From NCBI GenBank assembly GCA_030158285.1, contig JAOATF010000166.1, positions 1 through 38,891 of the forward strand: a stretch of 38,891 bases of DNA, given 5' to 3'. This document shows, piece by piece, positions 31,336-38,891 of the stretch (its first letter is position 1; the number at the start of each line of letters is the position of its first letter). Under the pieces are notes generated by a model that was not told where the DNA came from, did no database searches, and worked only from the letters and a program-made list of their open reading frames with translations. Origin of the DNA: Hyphomonadaceae bacterium. Its GTDB lineage: Bacteria; Pseudomonadota; Alphaproteobacteria; Caulobacterales; Hyphomonadaceae. A program made the translations under genes and the position numbers.

Positions 31336-32748
31336 ATGACCCTCGATCTCCTGCATATCGTCCTGCTTCTCATTGCGCTGGCCGCCGCCGCAGCAGCGTT
31401 TGTGTTCTCGCAGCGCAAGCCGCCGGATACTGCGCACCTCTCCGCCGAACTGGCCGAGCGGTCGCGCGAAGTGCAGGCGCTGAAGTCCGAACGCGACGAC
31501 CTGCGCAAGCGCGCCGAGATCGCCGAGAAGGCCAATGCCGCGGACACCGCCCGCAGCGCCGAACGCGACGCCAGCATGGCGCGCGAACGCGAGCAGCTGG
31601 CCAAGCTGCAGGCCGAAAGCGAAGCCCGCTTCAAGTCGCTGGCCGAAGCCGCCCTGCTGAAATCGCAGCAGCAGTTCGTGGCGATCGCCGACGAGACGCT
31701 GAAGAAGCACAAGGAAGGCGCCGAGGGCGAGTTCGGCAAGATGCTGAAGCCGATCCAGGAAACCTTCGGCCAGTTCCGCGAGAAGGTCGAAGCGATCCAG
31801 AAGGTTAGCGCCGAAGACCGCGCCAAGCTGGAAGAGCAGATCCGCGGCGTCTCCGAAAGCGTGCGCAAGACCGAGAGCGCGGCGGGCAAGCTCGCCAACG
31901 CGCTCTCCACCACGCGCCATGGCGGACGCTGGGGCGAGGAGACACTGCGCAACGTGCTCGAGATGGCGGGGCTCTCGCCTTATGCCGACTTCACCGAGCA
32001 GAATTCCTCCGAGACCGAGAAGGGCCGCATCCGGCCCGACGTCATCATCCGCATGCCCGGCGGGCGCGAACTGGTGATCGACTCGAAAGTCTCGCTCGAC
32101 GATTATCTCGCCGCCTCGAACGAGCCGGACGCCGCGAAGAAATCCGAGTATCTGGCCGCCCACGCCCAGAAGGTTCGCGCCCACGTCACCAGCCTTGCGC
32201 GCAAGGACTACTGGAAGGGCTTTTCCGATCGCGTCGATTTCGTCGCCATGTTCATGCCGGGCGAGAATTTCTACGCCGCCGTGCTGGAGCATGACCGCGA
32301 GATTTTTGATTTCGCCGCCAAGAACTCCGTCATCATCGTCACGCCCTCGACGCTGATCGCGCTGGCAAAAGCCGTCGCCTATGGCTGGCGGCAGGAGCAG
32401 GCCGCACGCAATGCCGAGCAGGCGGTTGAGCTGGGCCGGGAGCTGTACCAGCGCCTCGCCGTGATGACCGATCACATGGGCAAGGTCGGCAACAATCTCG
32501 ACAAGGCCGTCGACAGCTACAACGCCATGGTCGGCTCGTACGACCGGAAAGTCGTGCCCCAGCTGCGCCGCTTCGAGGAGTTGCAGATTCCGACCGAGAA
32601 CCAGTCGATCGAGGCCCCCGCCGAACTTGGCGTGAAGGCCCGCAGTCCGCAGGCCCAGCTGACCGAGGTGAAGGAAGCGAAGGCCGACGCTCCCGCGCCG
32701 CTGTTTGACGCCCTGCCGCCGGCCGCGGCGGCGTCCAAGCGCAAATAG
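31336..32748 (+). CDS. rmuC: DNA recombination protein RmuC
   Basis: The 470-residue product belongs to the RmuC family, which limits inversions and rearrangements in E. coli and is thought to be a nuclease. An N-terminal membrane anchor (LLHIVLLLIALAAAAAAFVF) leads to a long coiled coil (about residues 30-190, rich in Glu/Lys/Ala). The RmuC domain follows: STTRHGGRWGEETLRNVLEMAGL, RPDVIIRMPGGRELVIDSKVSLDDYL, FMPGENFYAAVLEHDREIFDFAAKNSVIIVTPSTLIALAKAVAYGW. The C-terminal tail is loose. The ATG at 31336 has only a weak ribosome-binding site. It stands alone between the repeat and an acyltransferase gene. Confidence 0.93.
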   Translation: MTLDLLHIVLLLIALAAAAAAFVFSQRKPPDTAHLSAELAERSREVQALKSERDDLRKRAEIAEKANAADTARSAERDASMAREREQLAKLQAESEARFKSLAEAALLKSQQQFVAIADETLKKHKEGAEGEFGKMLKPIQETFGQFREKVEAIQKVSAEDRAKLEEQIRGVSESVRKTESAAGKLANALSTTRHGGRWGEETLRNVLEMAGLSPYADFTEQNSSETEKGRIRPDVIIRMPGGRELVIDSKVSLDDYLAASNEPDAAKKSEYLAAHAQKVRAHVTSLARKDYWKGFSDRVDFVAMFMPGENFYAAVLEHDREIFDFAAKNSVIIVTPSTLIALAKAVAYGWRQEQAARNAEQAVELGRELYQRLAVMTDHMGKVGNNLDKAVDSYNAMVGSYDRKVVPQLRRFEELQIPTENQSIEAPAELGVKARSPQAQLTEVKEAKADAPAPLFDALPPAAAASKRK

Positions 32749-32868
32749 CAGCCGCCCCGCGCTGAACCGTCACGGTTAACTTGGGCGTGGCGGTCCTACT
32801 CTTGCACGCCTCCGCATTGACGCCTTTCACGTGGACGTCTTTCAGGGTGGGAGAGGCCGGAGCAGGGC

Positions 32869-34020
32869 ATGCCGCGGTTCGCCGCCATCGAGGGATTGAG
32901 AGGCTGGCTCGCCTGGGGCGTGGTGCTCTCCCATATCGCGCAGGTGCTCGGCATGGGCCTCCATGGCGGCCACGAGGTCTGGCTGGATTATGCCGGCGAG
33001 ACCGGCGTGATGACCTTCATCGCCATTTCGGGTTTTGTCATCGCGGGGCTCGTTGTCGACCGGAATGAACCCTGGCCGCGCTACATCACGCGCCGCGCCT
33101 TCCGTATCTTCCCGGCCTTCTGGGTCGCCTATGCTGCGGCTTTCTTCGCCCTTCCGCTGGCCATCGCTGCGCTGGGTTACACGTCGCCAGGCCTTCTTGC
33201 CGATCCTGCCTACAACTACGATGAAGTCCTGCGCGGCTGGCACGCCGCCGTCGCCGAACGGCCGGTCGAGCAGATCGGCCTGCACATTGTCCTGATGCAG
33301 GGCGTCGTCCCCGACAGCCTCTGGCCGTATTCCTCCACCGCCGTCCTCGGCCCCGCCTGGTCGCTCACGCTGGAATGGCAGTTCTATCTGATCGCTCCGG
33401 CCTTCGTCTGGCTGGTCGCGCGCGACAGCTCCAGCATGGCGATCACGCTCGTGGTCGCGGCGCTGGCCGTCGCCTTCCACATGGGCCTGTTCGGCCATTA
33501 CGACCTGCCGTCCTTCCTTCCCGGCACGGGCTACATCTTCCTGATCGGCATCGCCTCGCGTCTCAATTTCGAGCGGCTGAAATCCGCGCCTGTCGGGCCG
33601 GAGATCGTGCCGATCGCGCTGGTCATAGGCATCCTGTTCCCGGGAATTATGTTCCTCGCCATCTGGCTCTGCGTGCTGGCTTACCTGACCCGCCGCGACG
33701 CCTGGGCCGCCCGCCCGGCCGGCCGCCGTCTCTCCGCCGTGATGGACGTCATGTTTGCCTCGCGCCTCGCGCAATGGTTCGGCGCGCGGTCCTACGCCGT
33801 CTATCTCGTCCACTTCCCGATCATCATGGCGCTAAGCCTGCCCATCCTGCGCGACCTCCCCGGCGGAACTGGCCTGCAATTCCTGGCCTTCCTCGGCGCG
33901 GTGATCCCGCTCACTCTGCTGGCCTCGGAACTCATGTACCGGTTGGTGGAACGCCCCTTCATCGCGCTCGGCGCCCGGCTGGCCCGCGGGGCCTCCAAGC
34001 CGGTAGTTCCGGCCGGTTAG
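32869..34020 (+). CDS. Acyltransferase 3 family membrane protein (OafA/YrhL type)
   Basis: The 383-residue product is an integral membrane acyltransferase with about ten helices, of the kind that O-acetylates surface sugars. The N-terminal signature is AIEGLRGWLAWGVVLSHIAQ, where the histidine is the proposed catalytic residue. ISGFVIAGLVVDRNEPWPRYITRRAFRIFPAFWVAY is the second conserved block, and LGPAWSLTLEWQFYLIAP the third. The C-terminus RSYAVYLVHFPIIMA...ELMYRLVERPF is typical. No fused SGNH domain is present. The acceptor (O-antigen, capsule or exopolysaccharide) cannot be told from context. Confidence 0.9.
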   Translation: MPRFAAIEGLRGWLAWGVVLSHIAQVLGMGLHGGHEVWLDYAGETGVMTFIAISGFVIAGLVVDRNEPWPRYITRRAFRIFPAFWVAYAAAFFALPLAIAALGYTSPGLLADPAYNYDEVLRGWHAAVAERPVEQIGLHIVLMQGVVPDSLWPYSSTAVLGPAWSLTLEWQFYLIAPAFVWLVARDSSSMAITLVVAALAVAFHMGLFGHYDLPSFLPGTGYIFLIGIASRLNFERLKSAPVGPEIVPIALVIGILFPGIMFLAIWLCVLAYLTRRDAWAARPAGRRLSAVMDVMFASRLAQWFGARSYAVYLVHFPIIMALSLPILRDLPGGTGLQFLAFLGAVIPLTLLASELMYRLVERPFIALGARLARGASKPVVPAG

Positions 34021-34111
34021 GCGGCGTTTACATGGCGTTTCCGCATGATTTGAGTGCTTCCAGGGCGCGCATTCACTTGACCTTCAGCCCGCCCCTTCAT
34101 AGCTAGCACCC

Positions 34112-34624
34112 ATGGCCATCCGCACGATCCTCACAGTTCCGGACCCTGTCCTCAAGCAGGTTTCCAAGCCCGTCGACGCCGTCACCGACGAAACGCGCGC
34201 GCTGATGGATGATATGCTGGAGACGATGTACGCCGCGCCGGGCATCGGCCTCGCCGCCGTGCAGATCGGCGTGCCCCAGCGCGTGATCGTGATGGACCTC
34301 GCCAAGGAAGGCGAGGAGCCCGCCCCGCGTTACTTCGTGAACCCGGAGCTGCTGGAATTCGACGGTGAGAAACAGCCCTACGAGGAAGGCTGCCTCTCGG
34401 TGCCGGACTATTTCGACGAAGTCGAACGCCCCAAGCGCGTCCGTCTCCGCTATCTCAACTACAAGGGTGAGCAGGTCGAGGAATGGGCGGAGGGCATGTA
34501 CGCCGTCTGCATCCAGCACGAGATGGACCACCTAGAAGGCACCCTCTTCATCGACCACCTCTCCCGCCTGAAACGCGCCTACGCGATCAGCAAGGTGAAG
34601 AAGGCGAAGAAACGCGTGGCCTGA
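34112..34624 (+). CDS. def: Peptide deformylase
   Basis: The 170-residue product removes the formyl group from nascent N-termini. The three conserved motifs are GIGLAAVQ (residues 44-51), EGCLS (92-96, metal ligand Cys94) and HEMDH (136-140, the two metal-binding histidines and catalytic Glu). Length is normal. The gene does not have fmt directly after it; instead a convergent gene begins its stop codon at the very next base (TGA/TCA at 34622-34627). The ribosome-binding site is weak. Confidence 0.97.
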   Translation: MAIRTILTVPDPVLKQVSKPVDAVTDETRALMDDMLETMYAAPGIGLAAVQIGVPQRVIVMDLAKEGEEPAPRYFVNPELLEFDGEKQPYEEGCLSVPDYFDEVERPKRVRLRYLNYKGEQVEEWAEGMYAVCIQHEMDHLEGTLFIDHLSRLKRAYAISKVKKAKKRVA

Positions 34625-35101
34625 TCAAGCTGGCGCTGGCGCGTAGCCGATCCGCAGCAGTCTGGTATATTCGGAAAGATAGATAATCCTGACCGTGACA
34701 CCGTTGGCGTTATCCCACTTTGTCTCATAGCCAAGGACTGTCTTGCCGCCTGACGTCTCGGGGCCGTGCTGATTCCTGAGCATGCCCACAAGCCTGTCAT
34801 AGTCTATTTTTGCTGGCTTGCCCTCAGCTGCCATACTGACAGACGTCAGCTTTCCGCCGCGAAATAGAAATCCAACATCAAACTGCAGTTCTTCGAGTGT
34901 GAAGTCCGGAATGTGCAGCTCAGCCCGCGTTTCATTGGCATACTCGTCCGGCTCGGTCGGTAGGATTGCATCCGGCTGGGCCGCGCGCACATCTTCGATC
35001 GACATTCCAAAACTTACATTCTGCCAGAGCGTCTGCGCGAACGCAGGCGCGGAGAGGAAAGCTGCCGCGATCAGTCCGATTGCGATTTGACGCATCTTCA
35101 T
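34625..35101 (-). CDS. Exported hypothetical protein downstream of flgH
   Basis: The 158-residue product has a Sec signal (MKMRQIAIGLIAAAFLSAPAFAQ). The mature domain begins LWQNVSFGMSIEDVRAAQPDA, a phrase common in small periplasmic proteins of unknown function. LEELQFDVGFLFRGGKLTSVSM and a C-terminal GVTVRIIYLSEYTRLLRIGY follow. It lies 52 bases downstream of flgH on the same strand, so it could be the last gene of that operon. It abuts def end to end. The ATG at 35101 is chosen for the signal; another ATG follows two codons later. Confidence 0.7.
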   Translation of the reverse strand: MKMRQIAIGLIAAAFLSAPAFAQTLWQNVSFGMSIEDVRAAQPDAILPTEPDEYANETRAELHIPDFTLEELQFDVGFLFRGGKLTSVSMAAEGKPAKIDYDRLVGMLRNQHGPETSGGKTVLGYETKWDNANGVTVRIIYLSEYTRLLRIGYAPAPA

Positions 35102-35153
35102 AGACCCCGCCTTCGAAAAGCGGAGTAAACTAACACGATTGCGAGGACGCTTT

Positions 35154-35888
35154 CTAGAACGGCGTGATCTGGTCGTAGAGCAGCTTGCCGTACTTGTCGC
35201 GCTGCACGGCCGATATGTCGCCGCGGCCACCGTAGGAGATGCGGGCTTCGGCGATCTTCGTGTGCTCGATCGTGTTGTCGGAGGCGACGTCCTCCGGGCG
35301 GATCACGCCGGAGACCAGAAGCTCGCGCAGCTCGTTGTTGATACGCACTTCCTGGCTACCGCCGATCACGAGGTTGCCGTTGGCCAGCCGATCGGTGATC
35401 ACCGCCGCAACCGTCAGCTTCACCTTCTCCTGACGGTTCACCGAGCCGGTGCCGTTCGACGCAGACGTCGAGCCGAACGCCACGCCGGGGCTCAGCGAGG
35501 GCGTGCCGGGCAGGGCGTTGGTGATCGTGTCTTCCAGGCCCAGCAGCGCATCCACGCTGGTGTCGGTCGCCGACGTGCGGCTCCGCGCCGAGGTGTTGCT
35601 GACTTGCGCTGAGTCCGCGATCTCGATGTTCACGGTGAGAATGTCGCCGATCTTGTTGGCGCGCTGGTCGTCGAAGAACGACTTGGCGCCCGCGCGCCAC
35701 AGCGAGTTCGCTGCGGCGGTTTCCATGACCGGCGGCGGCAGCGGCATCGACACGCGCTGCGACCCGGCCACCGTGGCCGGATTGTGTATCGGCGTCAGCT
35801 GCGGCGGGGCGACAGCTGCGCCCAGCCCGGCGCAACCGCCCAGCATCATCGCGGCAAGTCCCGCGCCCGTGGTGATGGCTTTTTTCAT
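35154..35888 (-). CDS. flgH: Flagellar L-ring lipoprotein FlgH
   Basis: The 244-residue product forms the outer-membrane L ring. The lipoprotein signal MKKAITTGAGLAAMMLGGC gives Cys19 as the lipid-bearing residue. The core NSLWRAGAKSFFDDQRANKIGDILTVNIEIADSAQ, the internal KVKLTVAAVITDRLANGNLVIGGSQEVRINNELRELLVSGVIRPEDVASDNTI and the C-terminal ISYGGRGDISAVQRDKYGKLLYDQITPF are the family signature. It is the last recognised flagellar gene of flgF-flgG-flgA-flgH, with a 14-base gap from flgA. Confidence 0.97.
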   Translation of the reverse strand: MKKAITTGAGLAAMMLGGCAGLGAAVAPPQLTPIHNPATVAGSQRVSMPLPPPVMETAAANSLWRAGAKSFFDDQRANKIGDILTVNIEIADSAQVSNTSARSRTSATDTSVDALLGLEDTITNALPGTPSLSPGVAFGSTSASNGTGSVNRQEKVKLTVAAVITDRLANGNLVIGGSQEVRINNELRELLVSGVIRPEDVASDNTIEHTKIAEARISYGGRGDISAVQRDKYGKLLYDQITPF

Positions 35889-35902
35889 GGGTCCGGTCCC
35901 GG

Positions 35903-36628
35903 TCAGTTGACGCGCGCTTCGCCGGGGCCCGAGGCCACAGCGTCGAGCGTCCGTTTCGAATAAGTGTTGAGCACGCGCAGAGAATCGCCCATCGCGGCGT
36001 CGGCCTGCGCCACGCCATCGACCGTCAGCTTAACGCCTTTGGTGGCGTAGATCAGCGTCACCGGATCCCCCTTGCGGATCACCGACGGCGCTTTCACGTC
36101 AGCAGATTGCAACGGCTGTCCCGATTTCAGCAGGCGCTTGGCTTCCATGCCGACGACAGCGTCATAGTCCAGCACCTTGCGCGAGCCCCAGGCCGGCTTC
36201 ATTGGCTGCCATTCGACATCGTCCGCGCTGACAACGCCGCCGCGCGCCACATCGCGGATCAGCACCAGCACTTCGCCCGAAGCGCCTTGCGTGCCACCGA
36301 TCTGCCGCGCCGGATTGGCCTGCTTTGCAGGATTGGCGGCGGGCGCATTGCCGCCCGAACGCGTCACCAGGATGGGTTGGTCGAGCGGAATGGCGAGGAT
36401 AACGCCCGCGCTTTTGGCCGTCGCCACAAGGAAAGCCGGATCCAGCGACAGCGTCTGGCCGGCAGGCGGGGCAGGGCCGATGAGAATGCCGGCGGCCTCG
36501 CCCGTCACCGGCGTCACATCGCCCAGCGTGATCCACTCGCCGCGCACTTGCCTTGCGCCGCCCTGCGCCCACGCGAGATCGGCGAAGGCGAGGCAGGCAA
36601 TGGCGAAGAAGGCGGCGGCGCGGATCAT
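35903..36628 (-). CDS. flgA: P-ring assembly chaperone FlgA
   Basis: The 241-residue product is the periplasmic chaperone for FlgI. A Sec signal (MIRAAAFFAIACLAFADLAWAQ) precedes an N-terminal domain with ITLGDVTPVTGEAAGILIGPAPPAGQTLSLD. The C-terminal SAF domain contains RDVARGGVVSADDVEWQPMK and VVGMEAKRLLKSGQPLQSADVKAPSVIRKGDPVTLIYATKGVKLTVDGVAQADAAMGDSLRVLNTYSKRTLDAVASGPGEARV, a standard FlgA ending. It sits 5 bases after flgG and 14 before flgH. A Pro/Ala/Asn-rich insert (about 93-112) separates the domains. Confidence 0.95.
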   Translation of the reverse strand: MIRAAAFFAIACLAFADLAWAQGGARQVRGEWITLGDVTPVTGEAAGILIGPAPPAGQTLSLDPAFLVATAKSAGVILAIPLDQPILVTRSGGNAPAANPAKQANPARQIGGTQGASGEVLVLIRDVARGGVVSADDVEWQPMKPAWGSRKVLDYDAVVGMEAKRLLKSGQPLQSADVKAPSVIRKGDPVTLIYATKGVKLTVDGVAQADAAMGDSLRVLNTYSKRTLDAVASGPGEARVN

Positions 36629-36633
36629 GTGGC

Positions 36634-37419
36634 CTAGCGCAAGTTGGTGGTGGAGCGGAGCATCTCGTCGGTCGTGGTGATGACCTTGGAGTTCATCTCA
36701 TAGGCGCGCTGCGCCGTTATCAGCGCCGAGATTTCGGTCACCGCGTTGACGTTTGATGCCTCGAGGAAGTTCTGCATCACGGTGCCGAAACCGACCTGAC
36801 CCGGAAGCCCGCGGTTGGCGGTGCCTGAAGCTGGCGTTTCGAGGAAGGCGTTGTCGCCAATGGCCTCAAGACCCGCCGGATTGACGAAGCGCGCCATCTC
36901 CAGCGCGCCAAGATCCTGCGGCGCCGAGCCATCGGCCATGATCGCCTGCACAACGCCCTGACGGTTGATCGAGATGCCGATCGCATCCGCCGGCACCGAA
37001 ACGCCCGGCGCGACCGTGAAGCCGTCTTCCGTCACGATCTGGCCTTCGGCCGACAGCGAGAAGTTGCCGGCGCGTGTATAGGCATCGCGACCATCGGGCA
37101 GCTGCACGATGAAATAACCTTCGCCCTGGATGGCAACGTCATAGGGGTTCTGCGTCTGGGTGAACGAGCCCTGTTCGGTCACGCGATAGACCGAGCCGGC
37201 TTTCACGCCCACGCCCACCTGCACGCCCGTCGGCACGATGGTGCCGGCGTCGGAGGAAGTGACGCCCATGCGTTCCACATTCTGGTAGAGCAGGTCCTGG
37301 AATTCGGCGCGCTGGCGCTTGAAGCCGGTCGTGTTCATGTTCGCGATGTTGTTCGCGATCACCTCGACGTTGAGCTGCTGGGCCTGCATGCCCGTGGCGG
37401 CGGTGTTAAGAGCGCGCAT
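36634..37419 (-). CDS. flgG: Flagellar distal rod protein FlgG
   Basis: The 261-residue product builds the distal rod. The N-terminal MRALNTAATGMQAQQLNVEVIANNIANMNTTGFKRQRAEFQDLLYQ is the classical FlgG rod motif. The middle has GEGYFIVQLPDGRDAYTRAGNFSLSAEGQIVTEDGF, and the C-terminal helix is NFLEASNVNAVTEISALITAQRAYEMNSKVITTTDEMLRSTTNLR. Length equals the family norm (260 in E. coli). GAGGAA lies 8 bases before the ATG. It is 18 bases downstream of flgF in the same operon. Confidence 0.98.
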   Translation of the reverse strand: MRALNTAATGMQAQQLNVEVIANNIANMNTTGFKRQRAEFQDLLYQNVERMGVTSSDAGTIVPTGVQVGVGVKAGSVYRVTEQGSFTQTQNPYDVAIQGEGYFIVQLPDGRDAYTRAGNFSLSAEGQIVTEDGFTVAPGVSVPADAIGISINRQGVVQAIMADGSAPQDLGALEMARFVNPAGLEAIGDNAFLETPASGTANRGLPGQVGFGTVMQNFLEASNVNAVTEISALITAQRAYEMNSKVITTTDEMLRSTTNLR

Positions 37420-37437
37420 CTGTACGGTTCCTCAGGC

Positions 37438-38175
37438 TTAGCTGATCCGGGCGAGTTTATCGATCGACGTCCCGCGCAGCTCGTCCGACTGTGCGATCAT
37501 CTTGGCGATGGAGGTGTAGGCGCGGGAAACCTCGATCATCTCGGTCAGTTCCAGCACCGCATTGACGTTCGATCCTTCGACCATGCCGGACACAACGCGC
37601 GTCGTGCCGGTGTCGGCGGCCAAAGGCTGTTCGTCGGTGGCTTTCCACAGGTTCGATCCCACGCGCTCGAGCGCTCCGGGTGTCTGGAACTTCATGACCC
37701 TCATCGTGCCTAGCACGACGCCATCCTGGCTGACCGAACCTTCGCGCGAGACGGAGAGCGGGCCGCCTGCGGGGTTCACGGTGATCGGTCCGCCGTCGCC
37801 GGTCACCACATCGCCATTGCGCGTGATGATCTCGCCGGCCTCGTTCAGGTTGAAACGTCCGTCGCGGGTATAGGCTGGGCCATTCGCGGTCTGCACCTCG
37901 AAGAAGCCGTCGCCCTCGATGGCGAAGTCCAGCGGGTTGCCGGTCTGCTCCAGCGGCCCGGTCGAAAAGTCGCGCTGCAGCATGTAGGCGTCGGCGAACG
38001 AGATCTCGTGCGGCAGGTCGTCGGCCGTGGCTGGCTTCTGCGACAGTTCGCGCGCAACCACGTGCTCCACCTTGAAGCCGGCGGTCGTGAGGTTCGCGAG
38101 GTTGTTTGCGGTCGTGTCCATCCGCTTCTGCAGCACTTGCTGCGCGGACAGGCCGACCATGAATGAATTGTCCAT
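37438..38175 (-). CDS. flgF: Flagellar proximal rod protein FlgF
   Basis: The 245-residue product is a proximal rod subunit. It opens MDNSFMVGLSAQQVLQKRMDTTANNLANLTTAGFKVEHVV, has FAIEGDGFFEVQTANGPAYTRDGRFNLNEAGEIITRNG in the middle and ends with GSNVNAVLELTEMIEVSRAYTSIAKMIAQSDELRGTSIDKLARIS, the standard rod-protein C-terminal helix. It is the first gene of the flgF-flgG-flgA-flgH operon and diverges from fliL. The ribosome-binding site is weak. The divergent region carries CCCGGCA/TGCCGGG repeats. Confidence 0.96.
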   Translation of the reverse strand: MDNSFMVGLSAQQVLQKRMDTTANNLANLTTAGFKVEHVVARELSQKPATADDLPHEISFADAYMLQRDFSTGPLEQTGNPLDFAIEGDGFFEVQTANGPAYTRDGRFNLNEAGEIITRNGDVVTGDGGPITVNPAGGPLSVSREGSVSQDGVVLGTMRVMKFQTPGALERVGSNLWKATDEQPLAADTGTTRVVSGMVEGSNVNAVLELTEMIEVSRAYTSIAKMIAQSDELRGTSIDKLARIS

Positions 38176-38299
38176 GGGCCGCCATTTGTCTCCGCGCGCT
38201 GTTTTGCGGCGCTGGAGCCAGGCTGGGCTTGGCCCGCGCTTCCTGCGGCGGACCCATTAAGGTGCGGTCAAGAATGGGGGCTGGGGGTTAACGGTGTAT

Positions 38300-38390
38300 T
38301 GCCGGAAAGCCCCGCCCGGCAGCCTTTCACCCGGCAGGAATTGCCCATCTCCACCCTTCCTTAACCATCGGGAGACGATTTTGCCGGGTG
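38300..38390. promoter_or_regulatory. TGCCGG/CCCGGCA elements in the flgF-fliL divergent region
   Basis: Four related words are present: TGCCGG (38300-38305), CCCGGCAG (38315-38322), CACCCGGCA (38328-38336) and TGCCGGGTG (38382-38390). The last two are perfect 9-bp inverted complements. TGCCGGGTG is also found before fliX (22209-22217), and a related pair lies upstream of flagellin 2 (14115-14133). They are candidate binding sites for a flagellar regulator such as FlbD. A GATTC site is at 38414-38418. Confidence 0.4.
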
Positions 38391-38440
38391 TCCCGGAAGG
38401 TCCGGGGCAGACTGATTCCAGCCTGCAGGGTTGTTCGGCG

Positions 38441-38891
38441 ATGTCGAAAAAGGAAAAGCCCAAGAAGCCAGAAGCCCCCGCGGCCGATGCCGCCGGCGGC
38501 GAAGGCGAGGGCGCGCCCGCCAAGAAAAAGATGGCTGGGAAGACGTTGGTGCTCTTTGTTGTGCTGCCAGCTGTGCTCGTACTCGGGGGCGGCGGGGCGG
38601 CGGCGATGATGTTGATGGGTGGCGGCGGGGCGAAGGCTGAAGCTGCGACCGCTGCTGATGGTGCGCATGTGACGGCCGAGGAAGGCCATGGCGAGGCGCC
38701 CGCTGCCGGTGGCGAGCATGCTGCGGCGCCTGCTGCGGCCGGTGGCGAGCATGGCGAAGCTGGCGCGGCCGGTTCGCCCGAAGACGAGGCCGCGGTCGGT
38801 CACGTCCTGCCGTGTGAAGCCGGCAACCCCTGCTACTACGCGATGCCCAAGCTGGTGATGAACCTCGCCAGCACCGGTAGCGGTCGCGCCA
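38441..38891 (+). CDS. fliL: Flagellar basal body-associated protein FliL, 5' part
   Basis: The first 150 codons are visible; the gene runs off the window. A basic cytoplasmic tail (MSKKEKPKKPEAPAAD) and KKKM precede a membrane segment (about residues 31-58, AGKTLVLFVVLPAVLVLGGGG). A long Gly/Ala/Glu/His-rich linker follows with GGEH repeats (about 65-115), then GNPCYYAMPKLVMNLASTGSGRA, the start of the conserved FliL domain (P-x-L-V-x-NL...GRA). FliL is an inner-membrane, stator-associated protein. It diverges from flgF, the arrangement known in Caulobacter, where fliM follows. Confidence 0.92.
   Translation, partial: MSKKEKPKKPEAPAADAAGGEGEGAPAKKKMAGKTLVLFVVLPAVLVLGGGGAAAMMLMGGGGAKAEAATAADGAHVTAEEGHGEAPAAGGEHAAAPAAAGGEHGEAGAAGSPEDEAAVGHVLPCEAGNPCYYAMPKLVMNLASTGSGRA

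Noticed and set aside
31198..32475. 425-codon minus-strand frame opposite rmuC
   Set aside because: It runs through the repeat and the whole of rmuC, and its leucine-rich translation reflects antisense of Glu/Lys/Ala codons.

Overview
The window reads as a GC-rich alphaproteobacterial chromosome segment, most likely from the Hyphomonadaceae/Caulobacterales side. The evidence is the flagellar gene set (FlbT, FlaF, FliX, a FlbY-like protein, several short flagellins), the order flgF-flgG-flgA-flgH divergent from fliL, a CtrA-type TTAA-N7-TTAA box, a cluster of GANTC (CcrM) sites, and a DksA of the alphaproteobacterial type. The taxon is inferred from gene content only. I see no tRNA, rRNA, CRISPR array, transposase or phage gene.

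Positions 1-11.6 kb are central metabolism. sucC (3' part), sucD and sucA lie on + and end at a strong terminator. On - lie odhB (E2), two small membrane-protein genes, lpd (E3, with its own likely promoter) and an alpha/beta hydrolase. Together E1, E2, E3 and succinyl-CoA synthetase carry 2-oxoglutarate to succinate. A DUF6159-type membrane protein and a MoxR ATPase follow.

Positions 11.8-22.7 kb are the first flagellar block. flbT-flaF precede two long paralogous flagellins. A GH29 alpha-L-fucosidase follows on -, then a third, short flagellin coupled to a marC gene. After a REP-like repeat and an unrecognised bitopic membrane protein with a structured leader come flgI-flgJ-flbY (-), divergent from fliX (+) across a CtrA box.

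Positions 22.8-35.1 kb are mixed housekeeping and small envelope genes. They include dksA, a TRIC/UPF0126 channel, several small secreted or membrane proteins, an S9 prolyl oligopeptidase lipoprotein, a Tat-signal TauD-like dioxygenase coupled to a mono-haem cytochrome c, recR, rmuC, an acyltransferase and def.

Positions 35.1-38.9 kb are the second flagellar block: flgF-flgG-flgA-flgH on -, divergent from fliL (cut by the window end). These genes supply the distal rod, L-ring and P-ring chaperone, and fit with the P-ring and rod-binding genes of the first block.

The most interesting points are non-coding or contextual: the Tat-lipoprotein dioxygenase/cytochrome pair, hairpins in flagellin leaders beside the mRNA-acting regulator flbT, tandem sigma-54-like sites and TGCCGGG elements at flagellar promoters, GANTC sites inside a palindrome before flagellin 3, and an attenuator-like leader before the unknown membrane protein.
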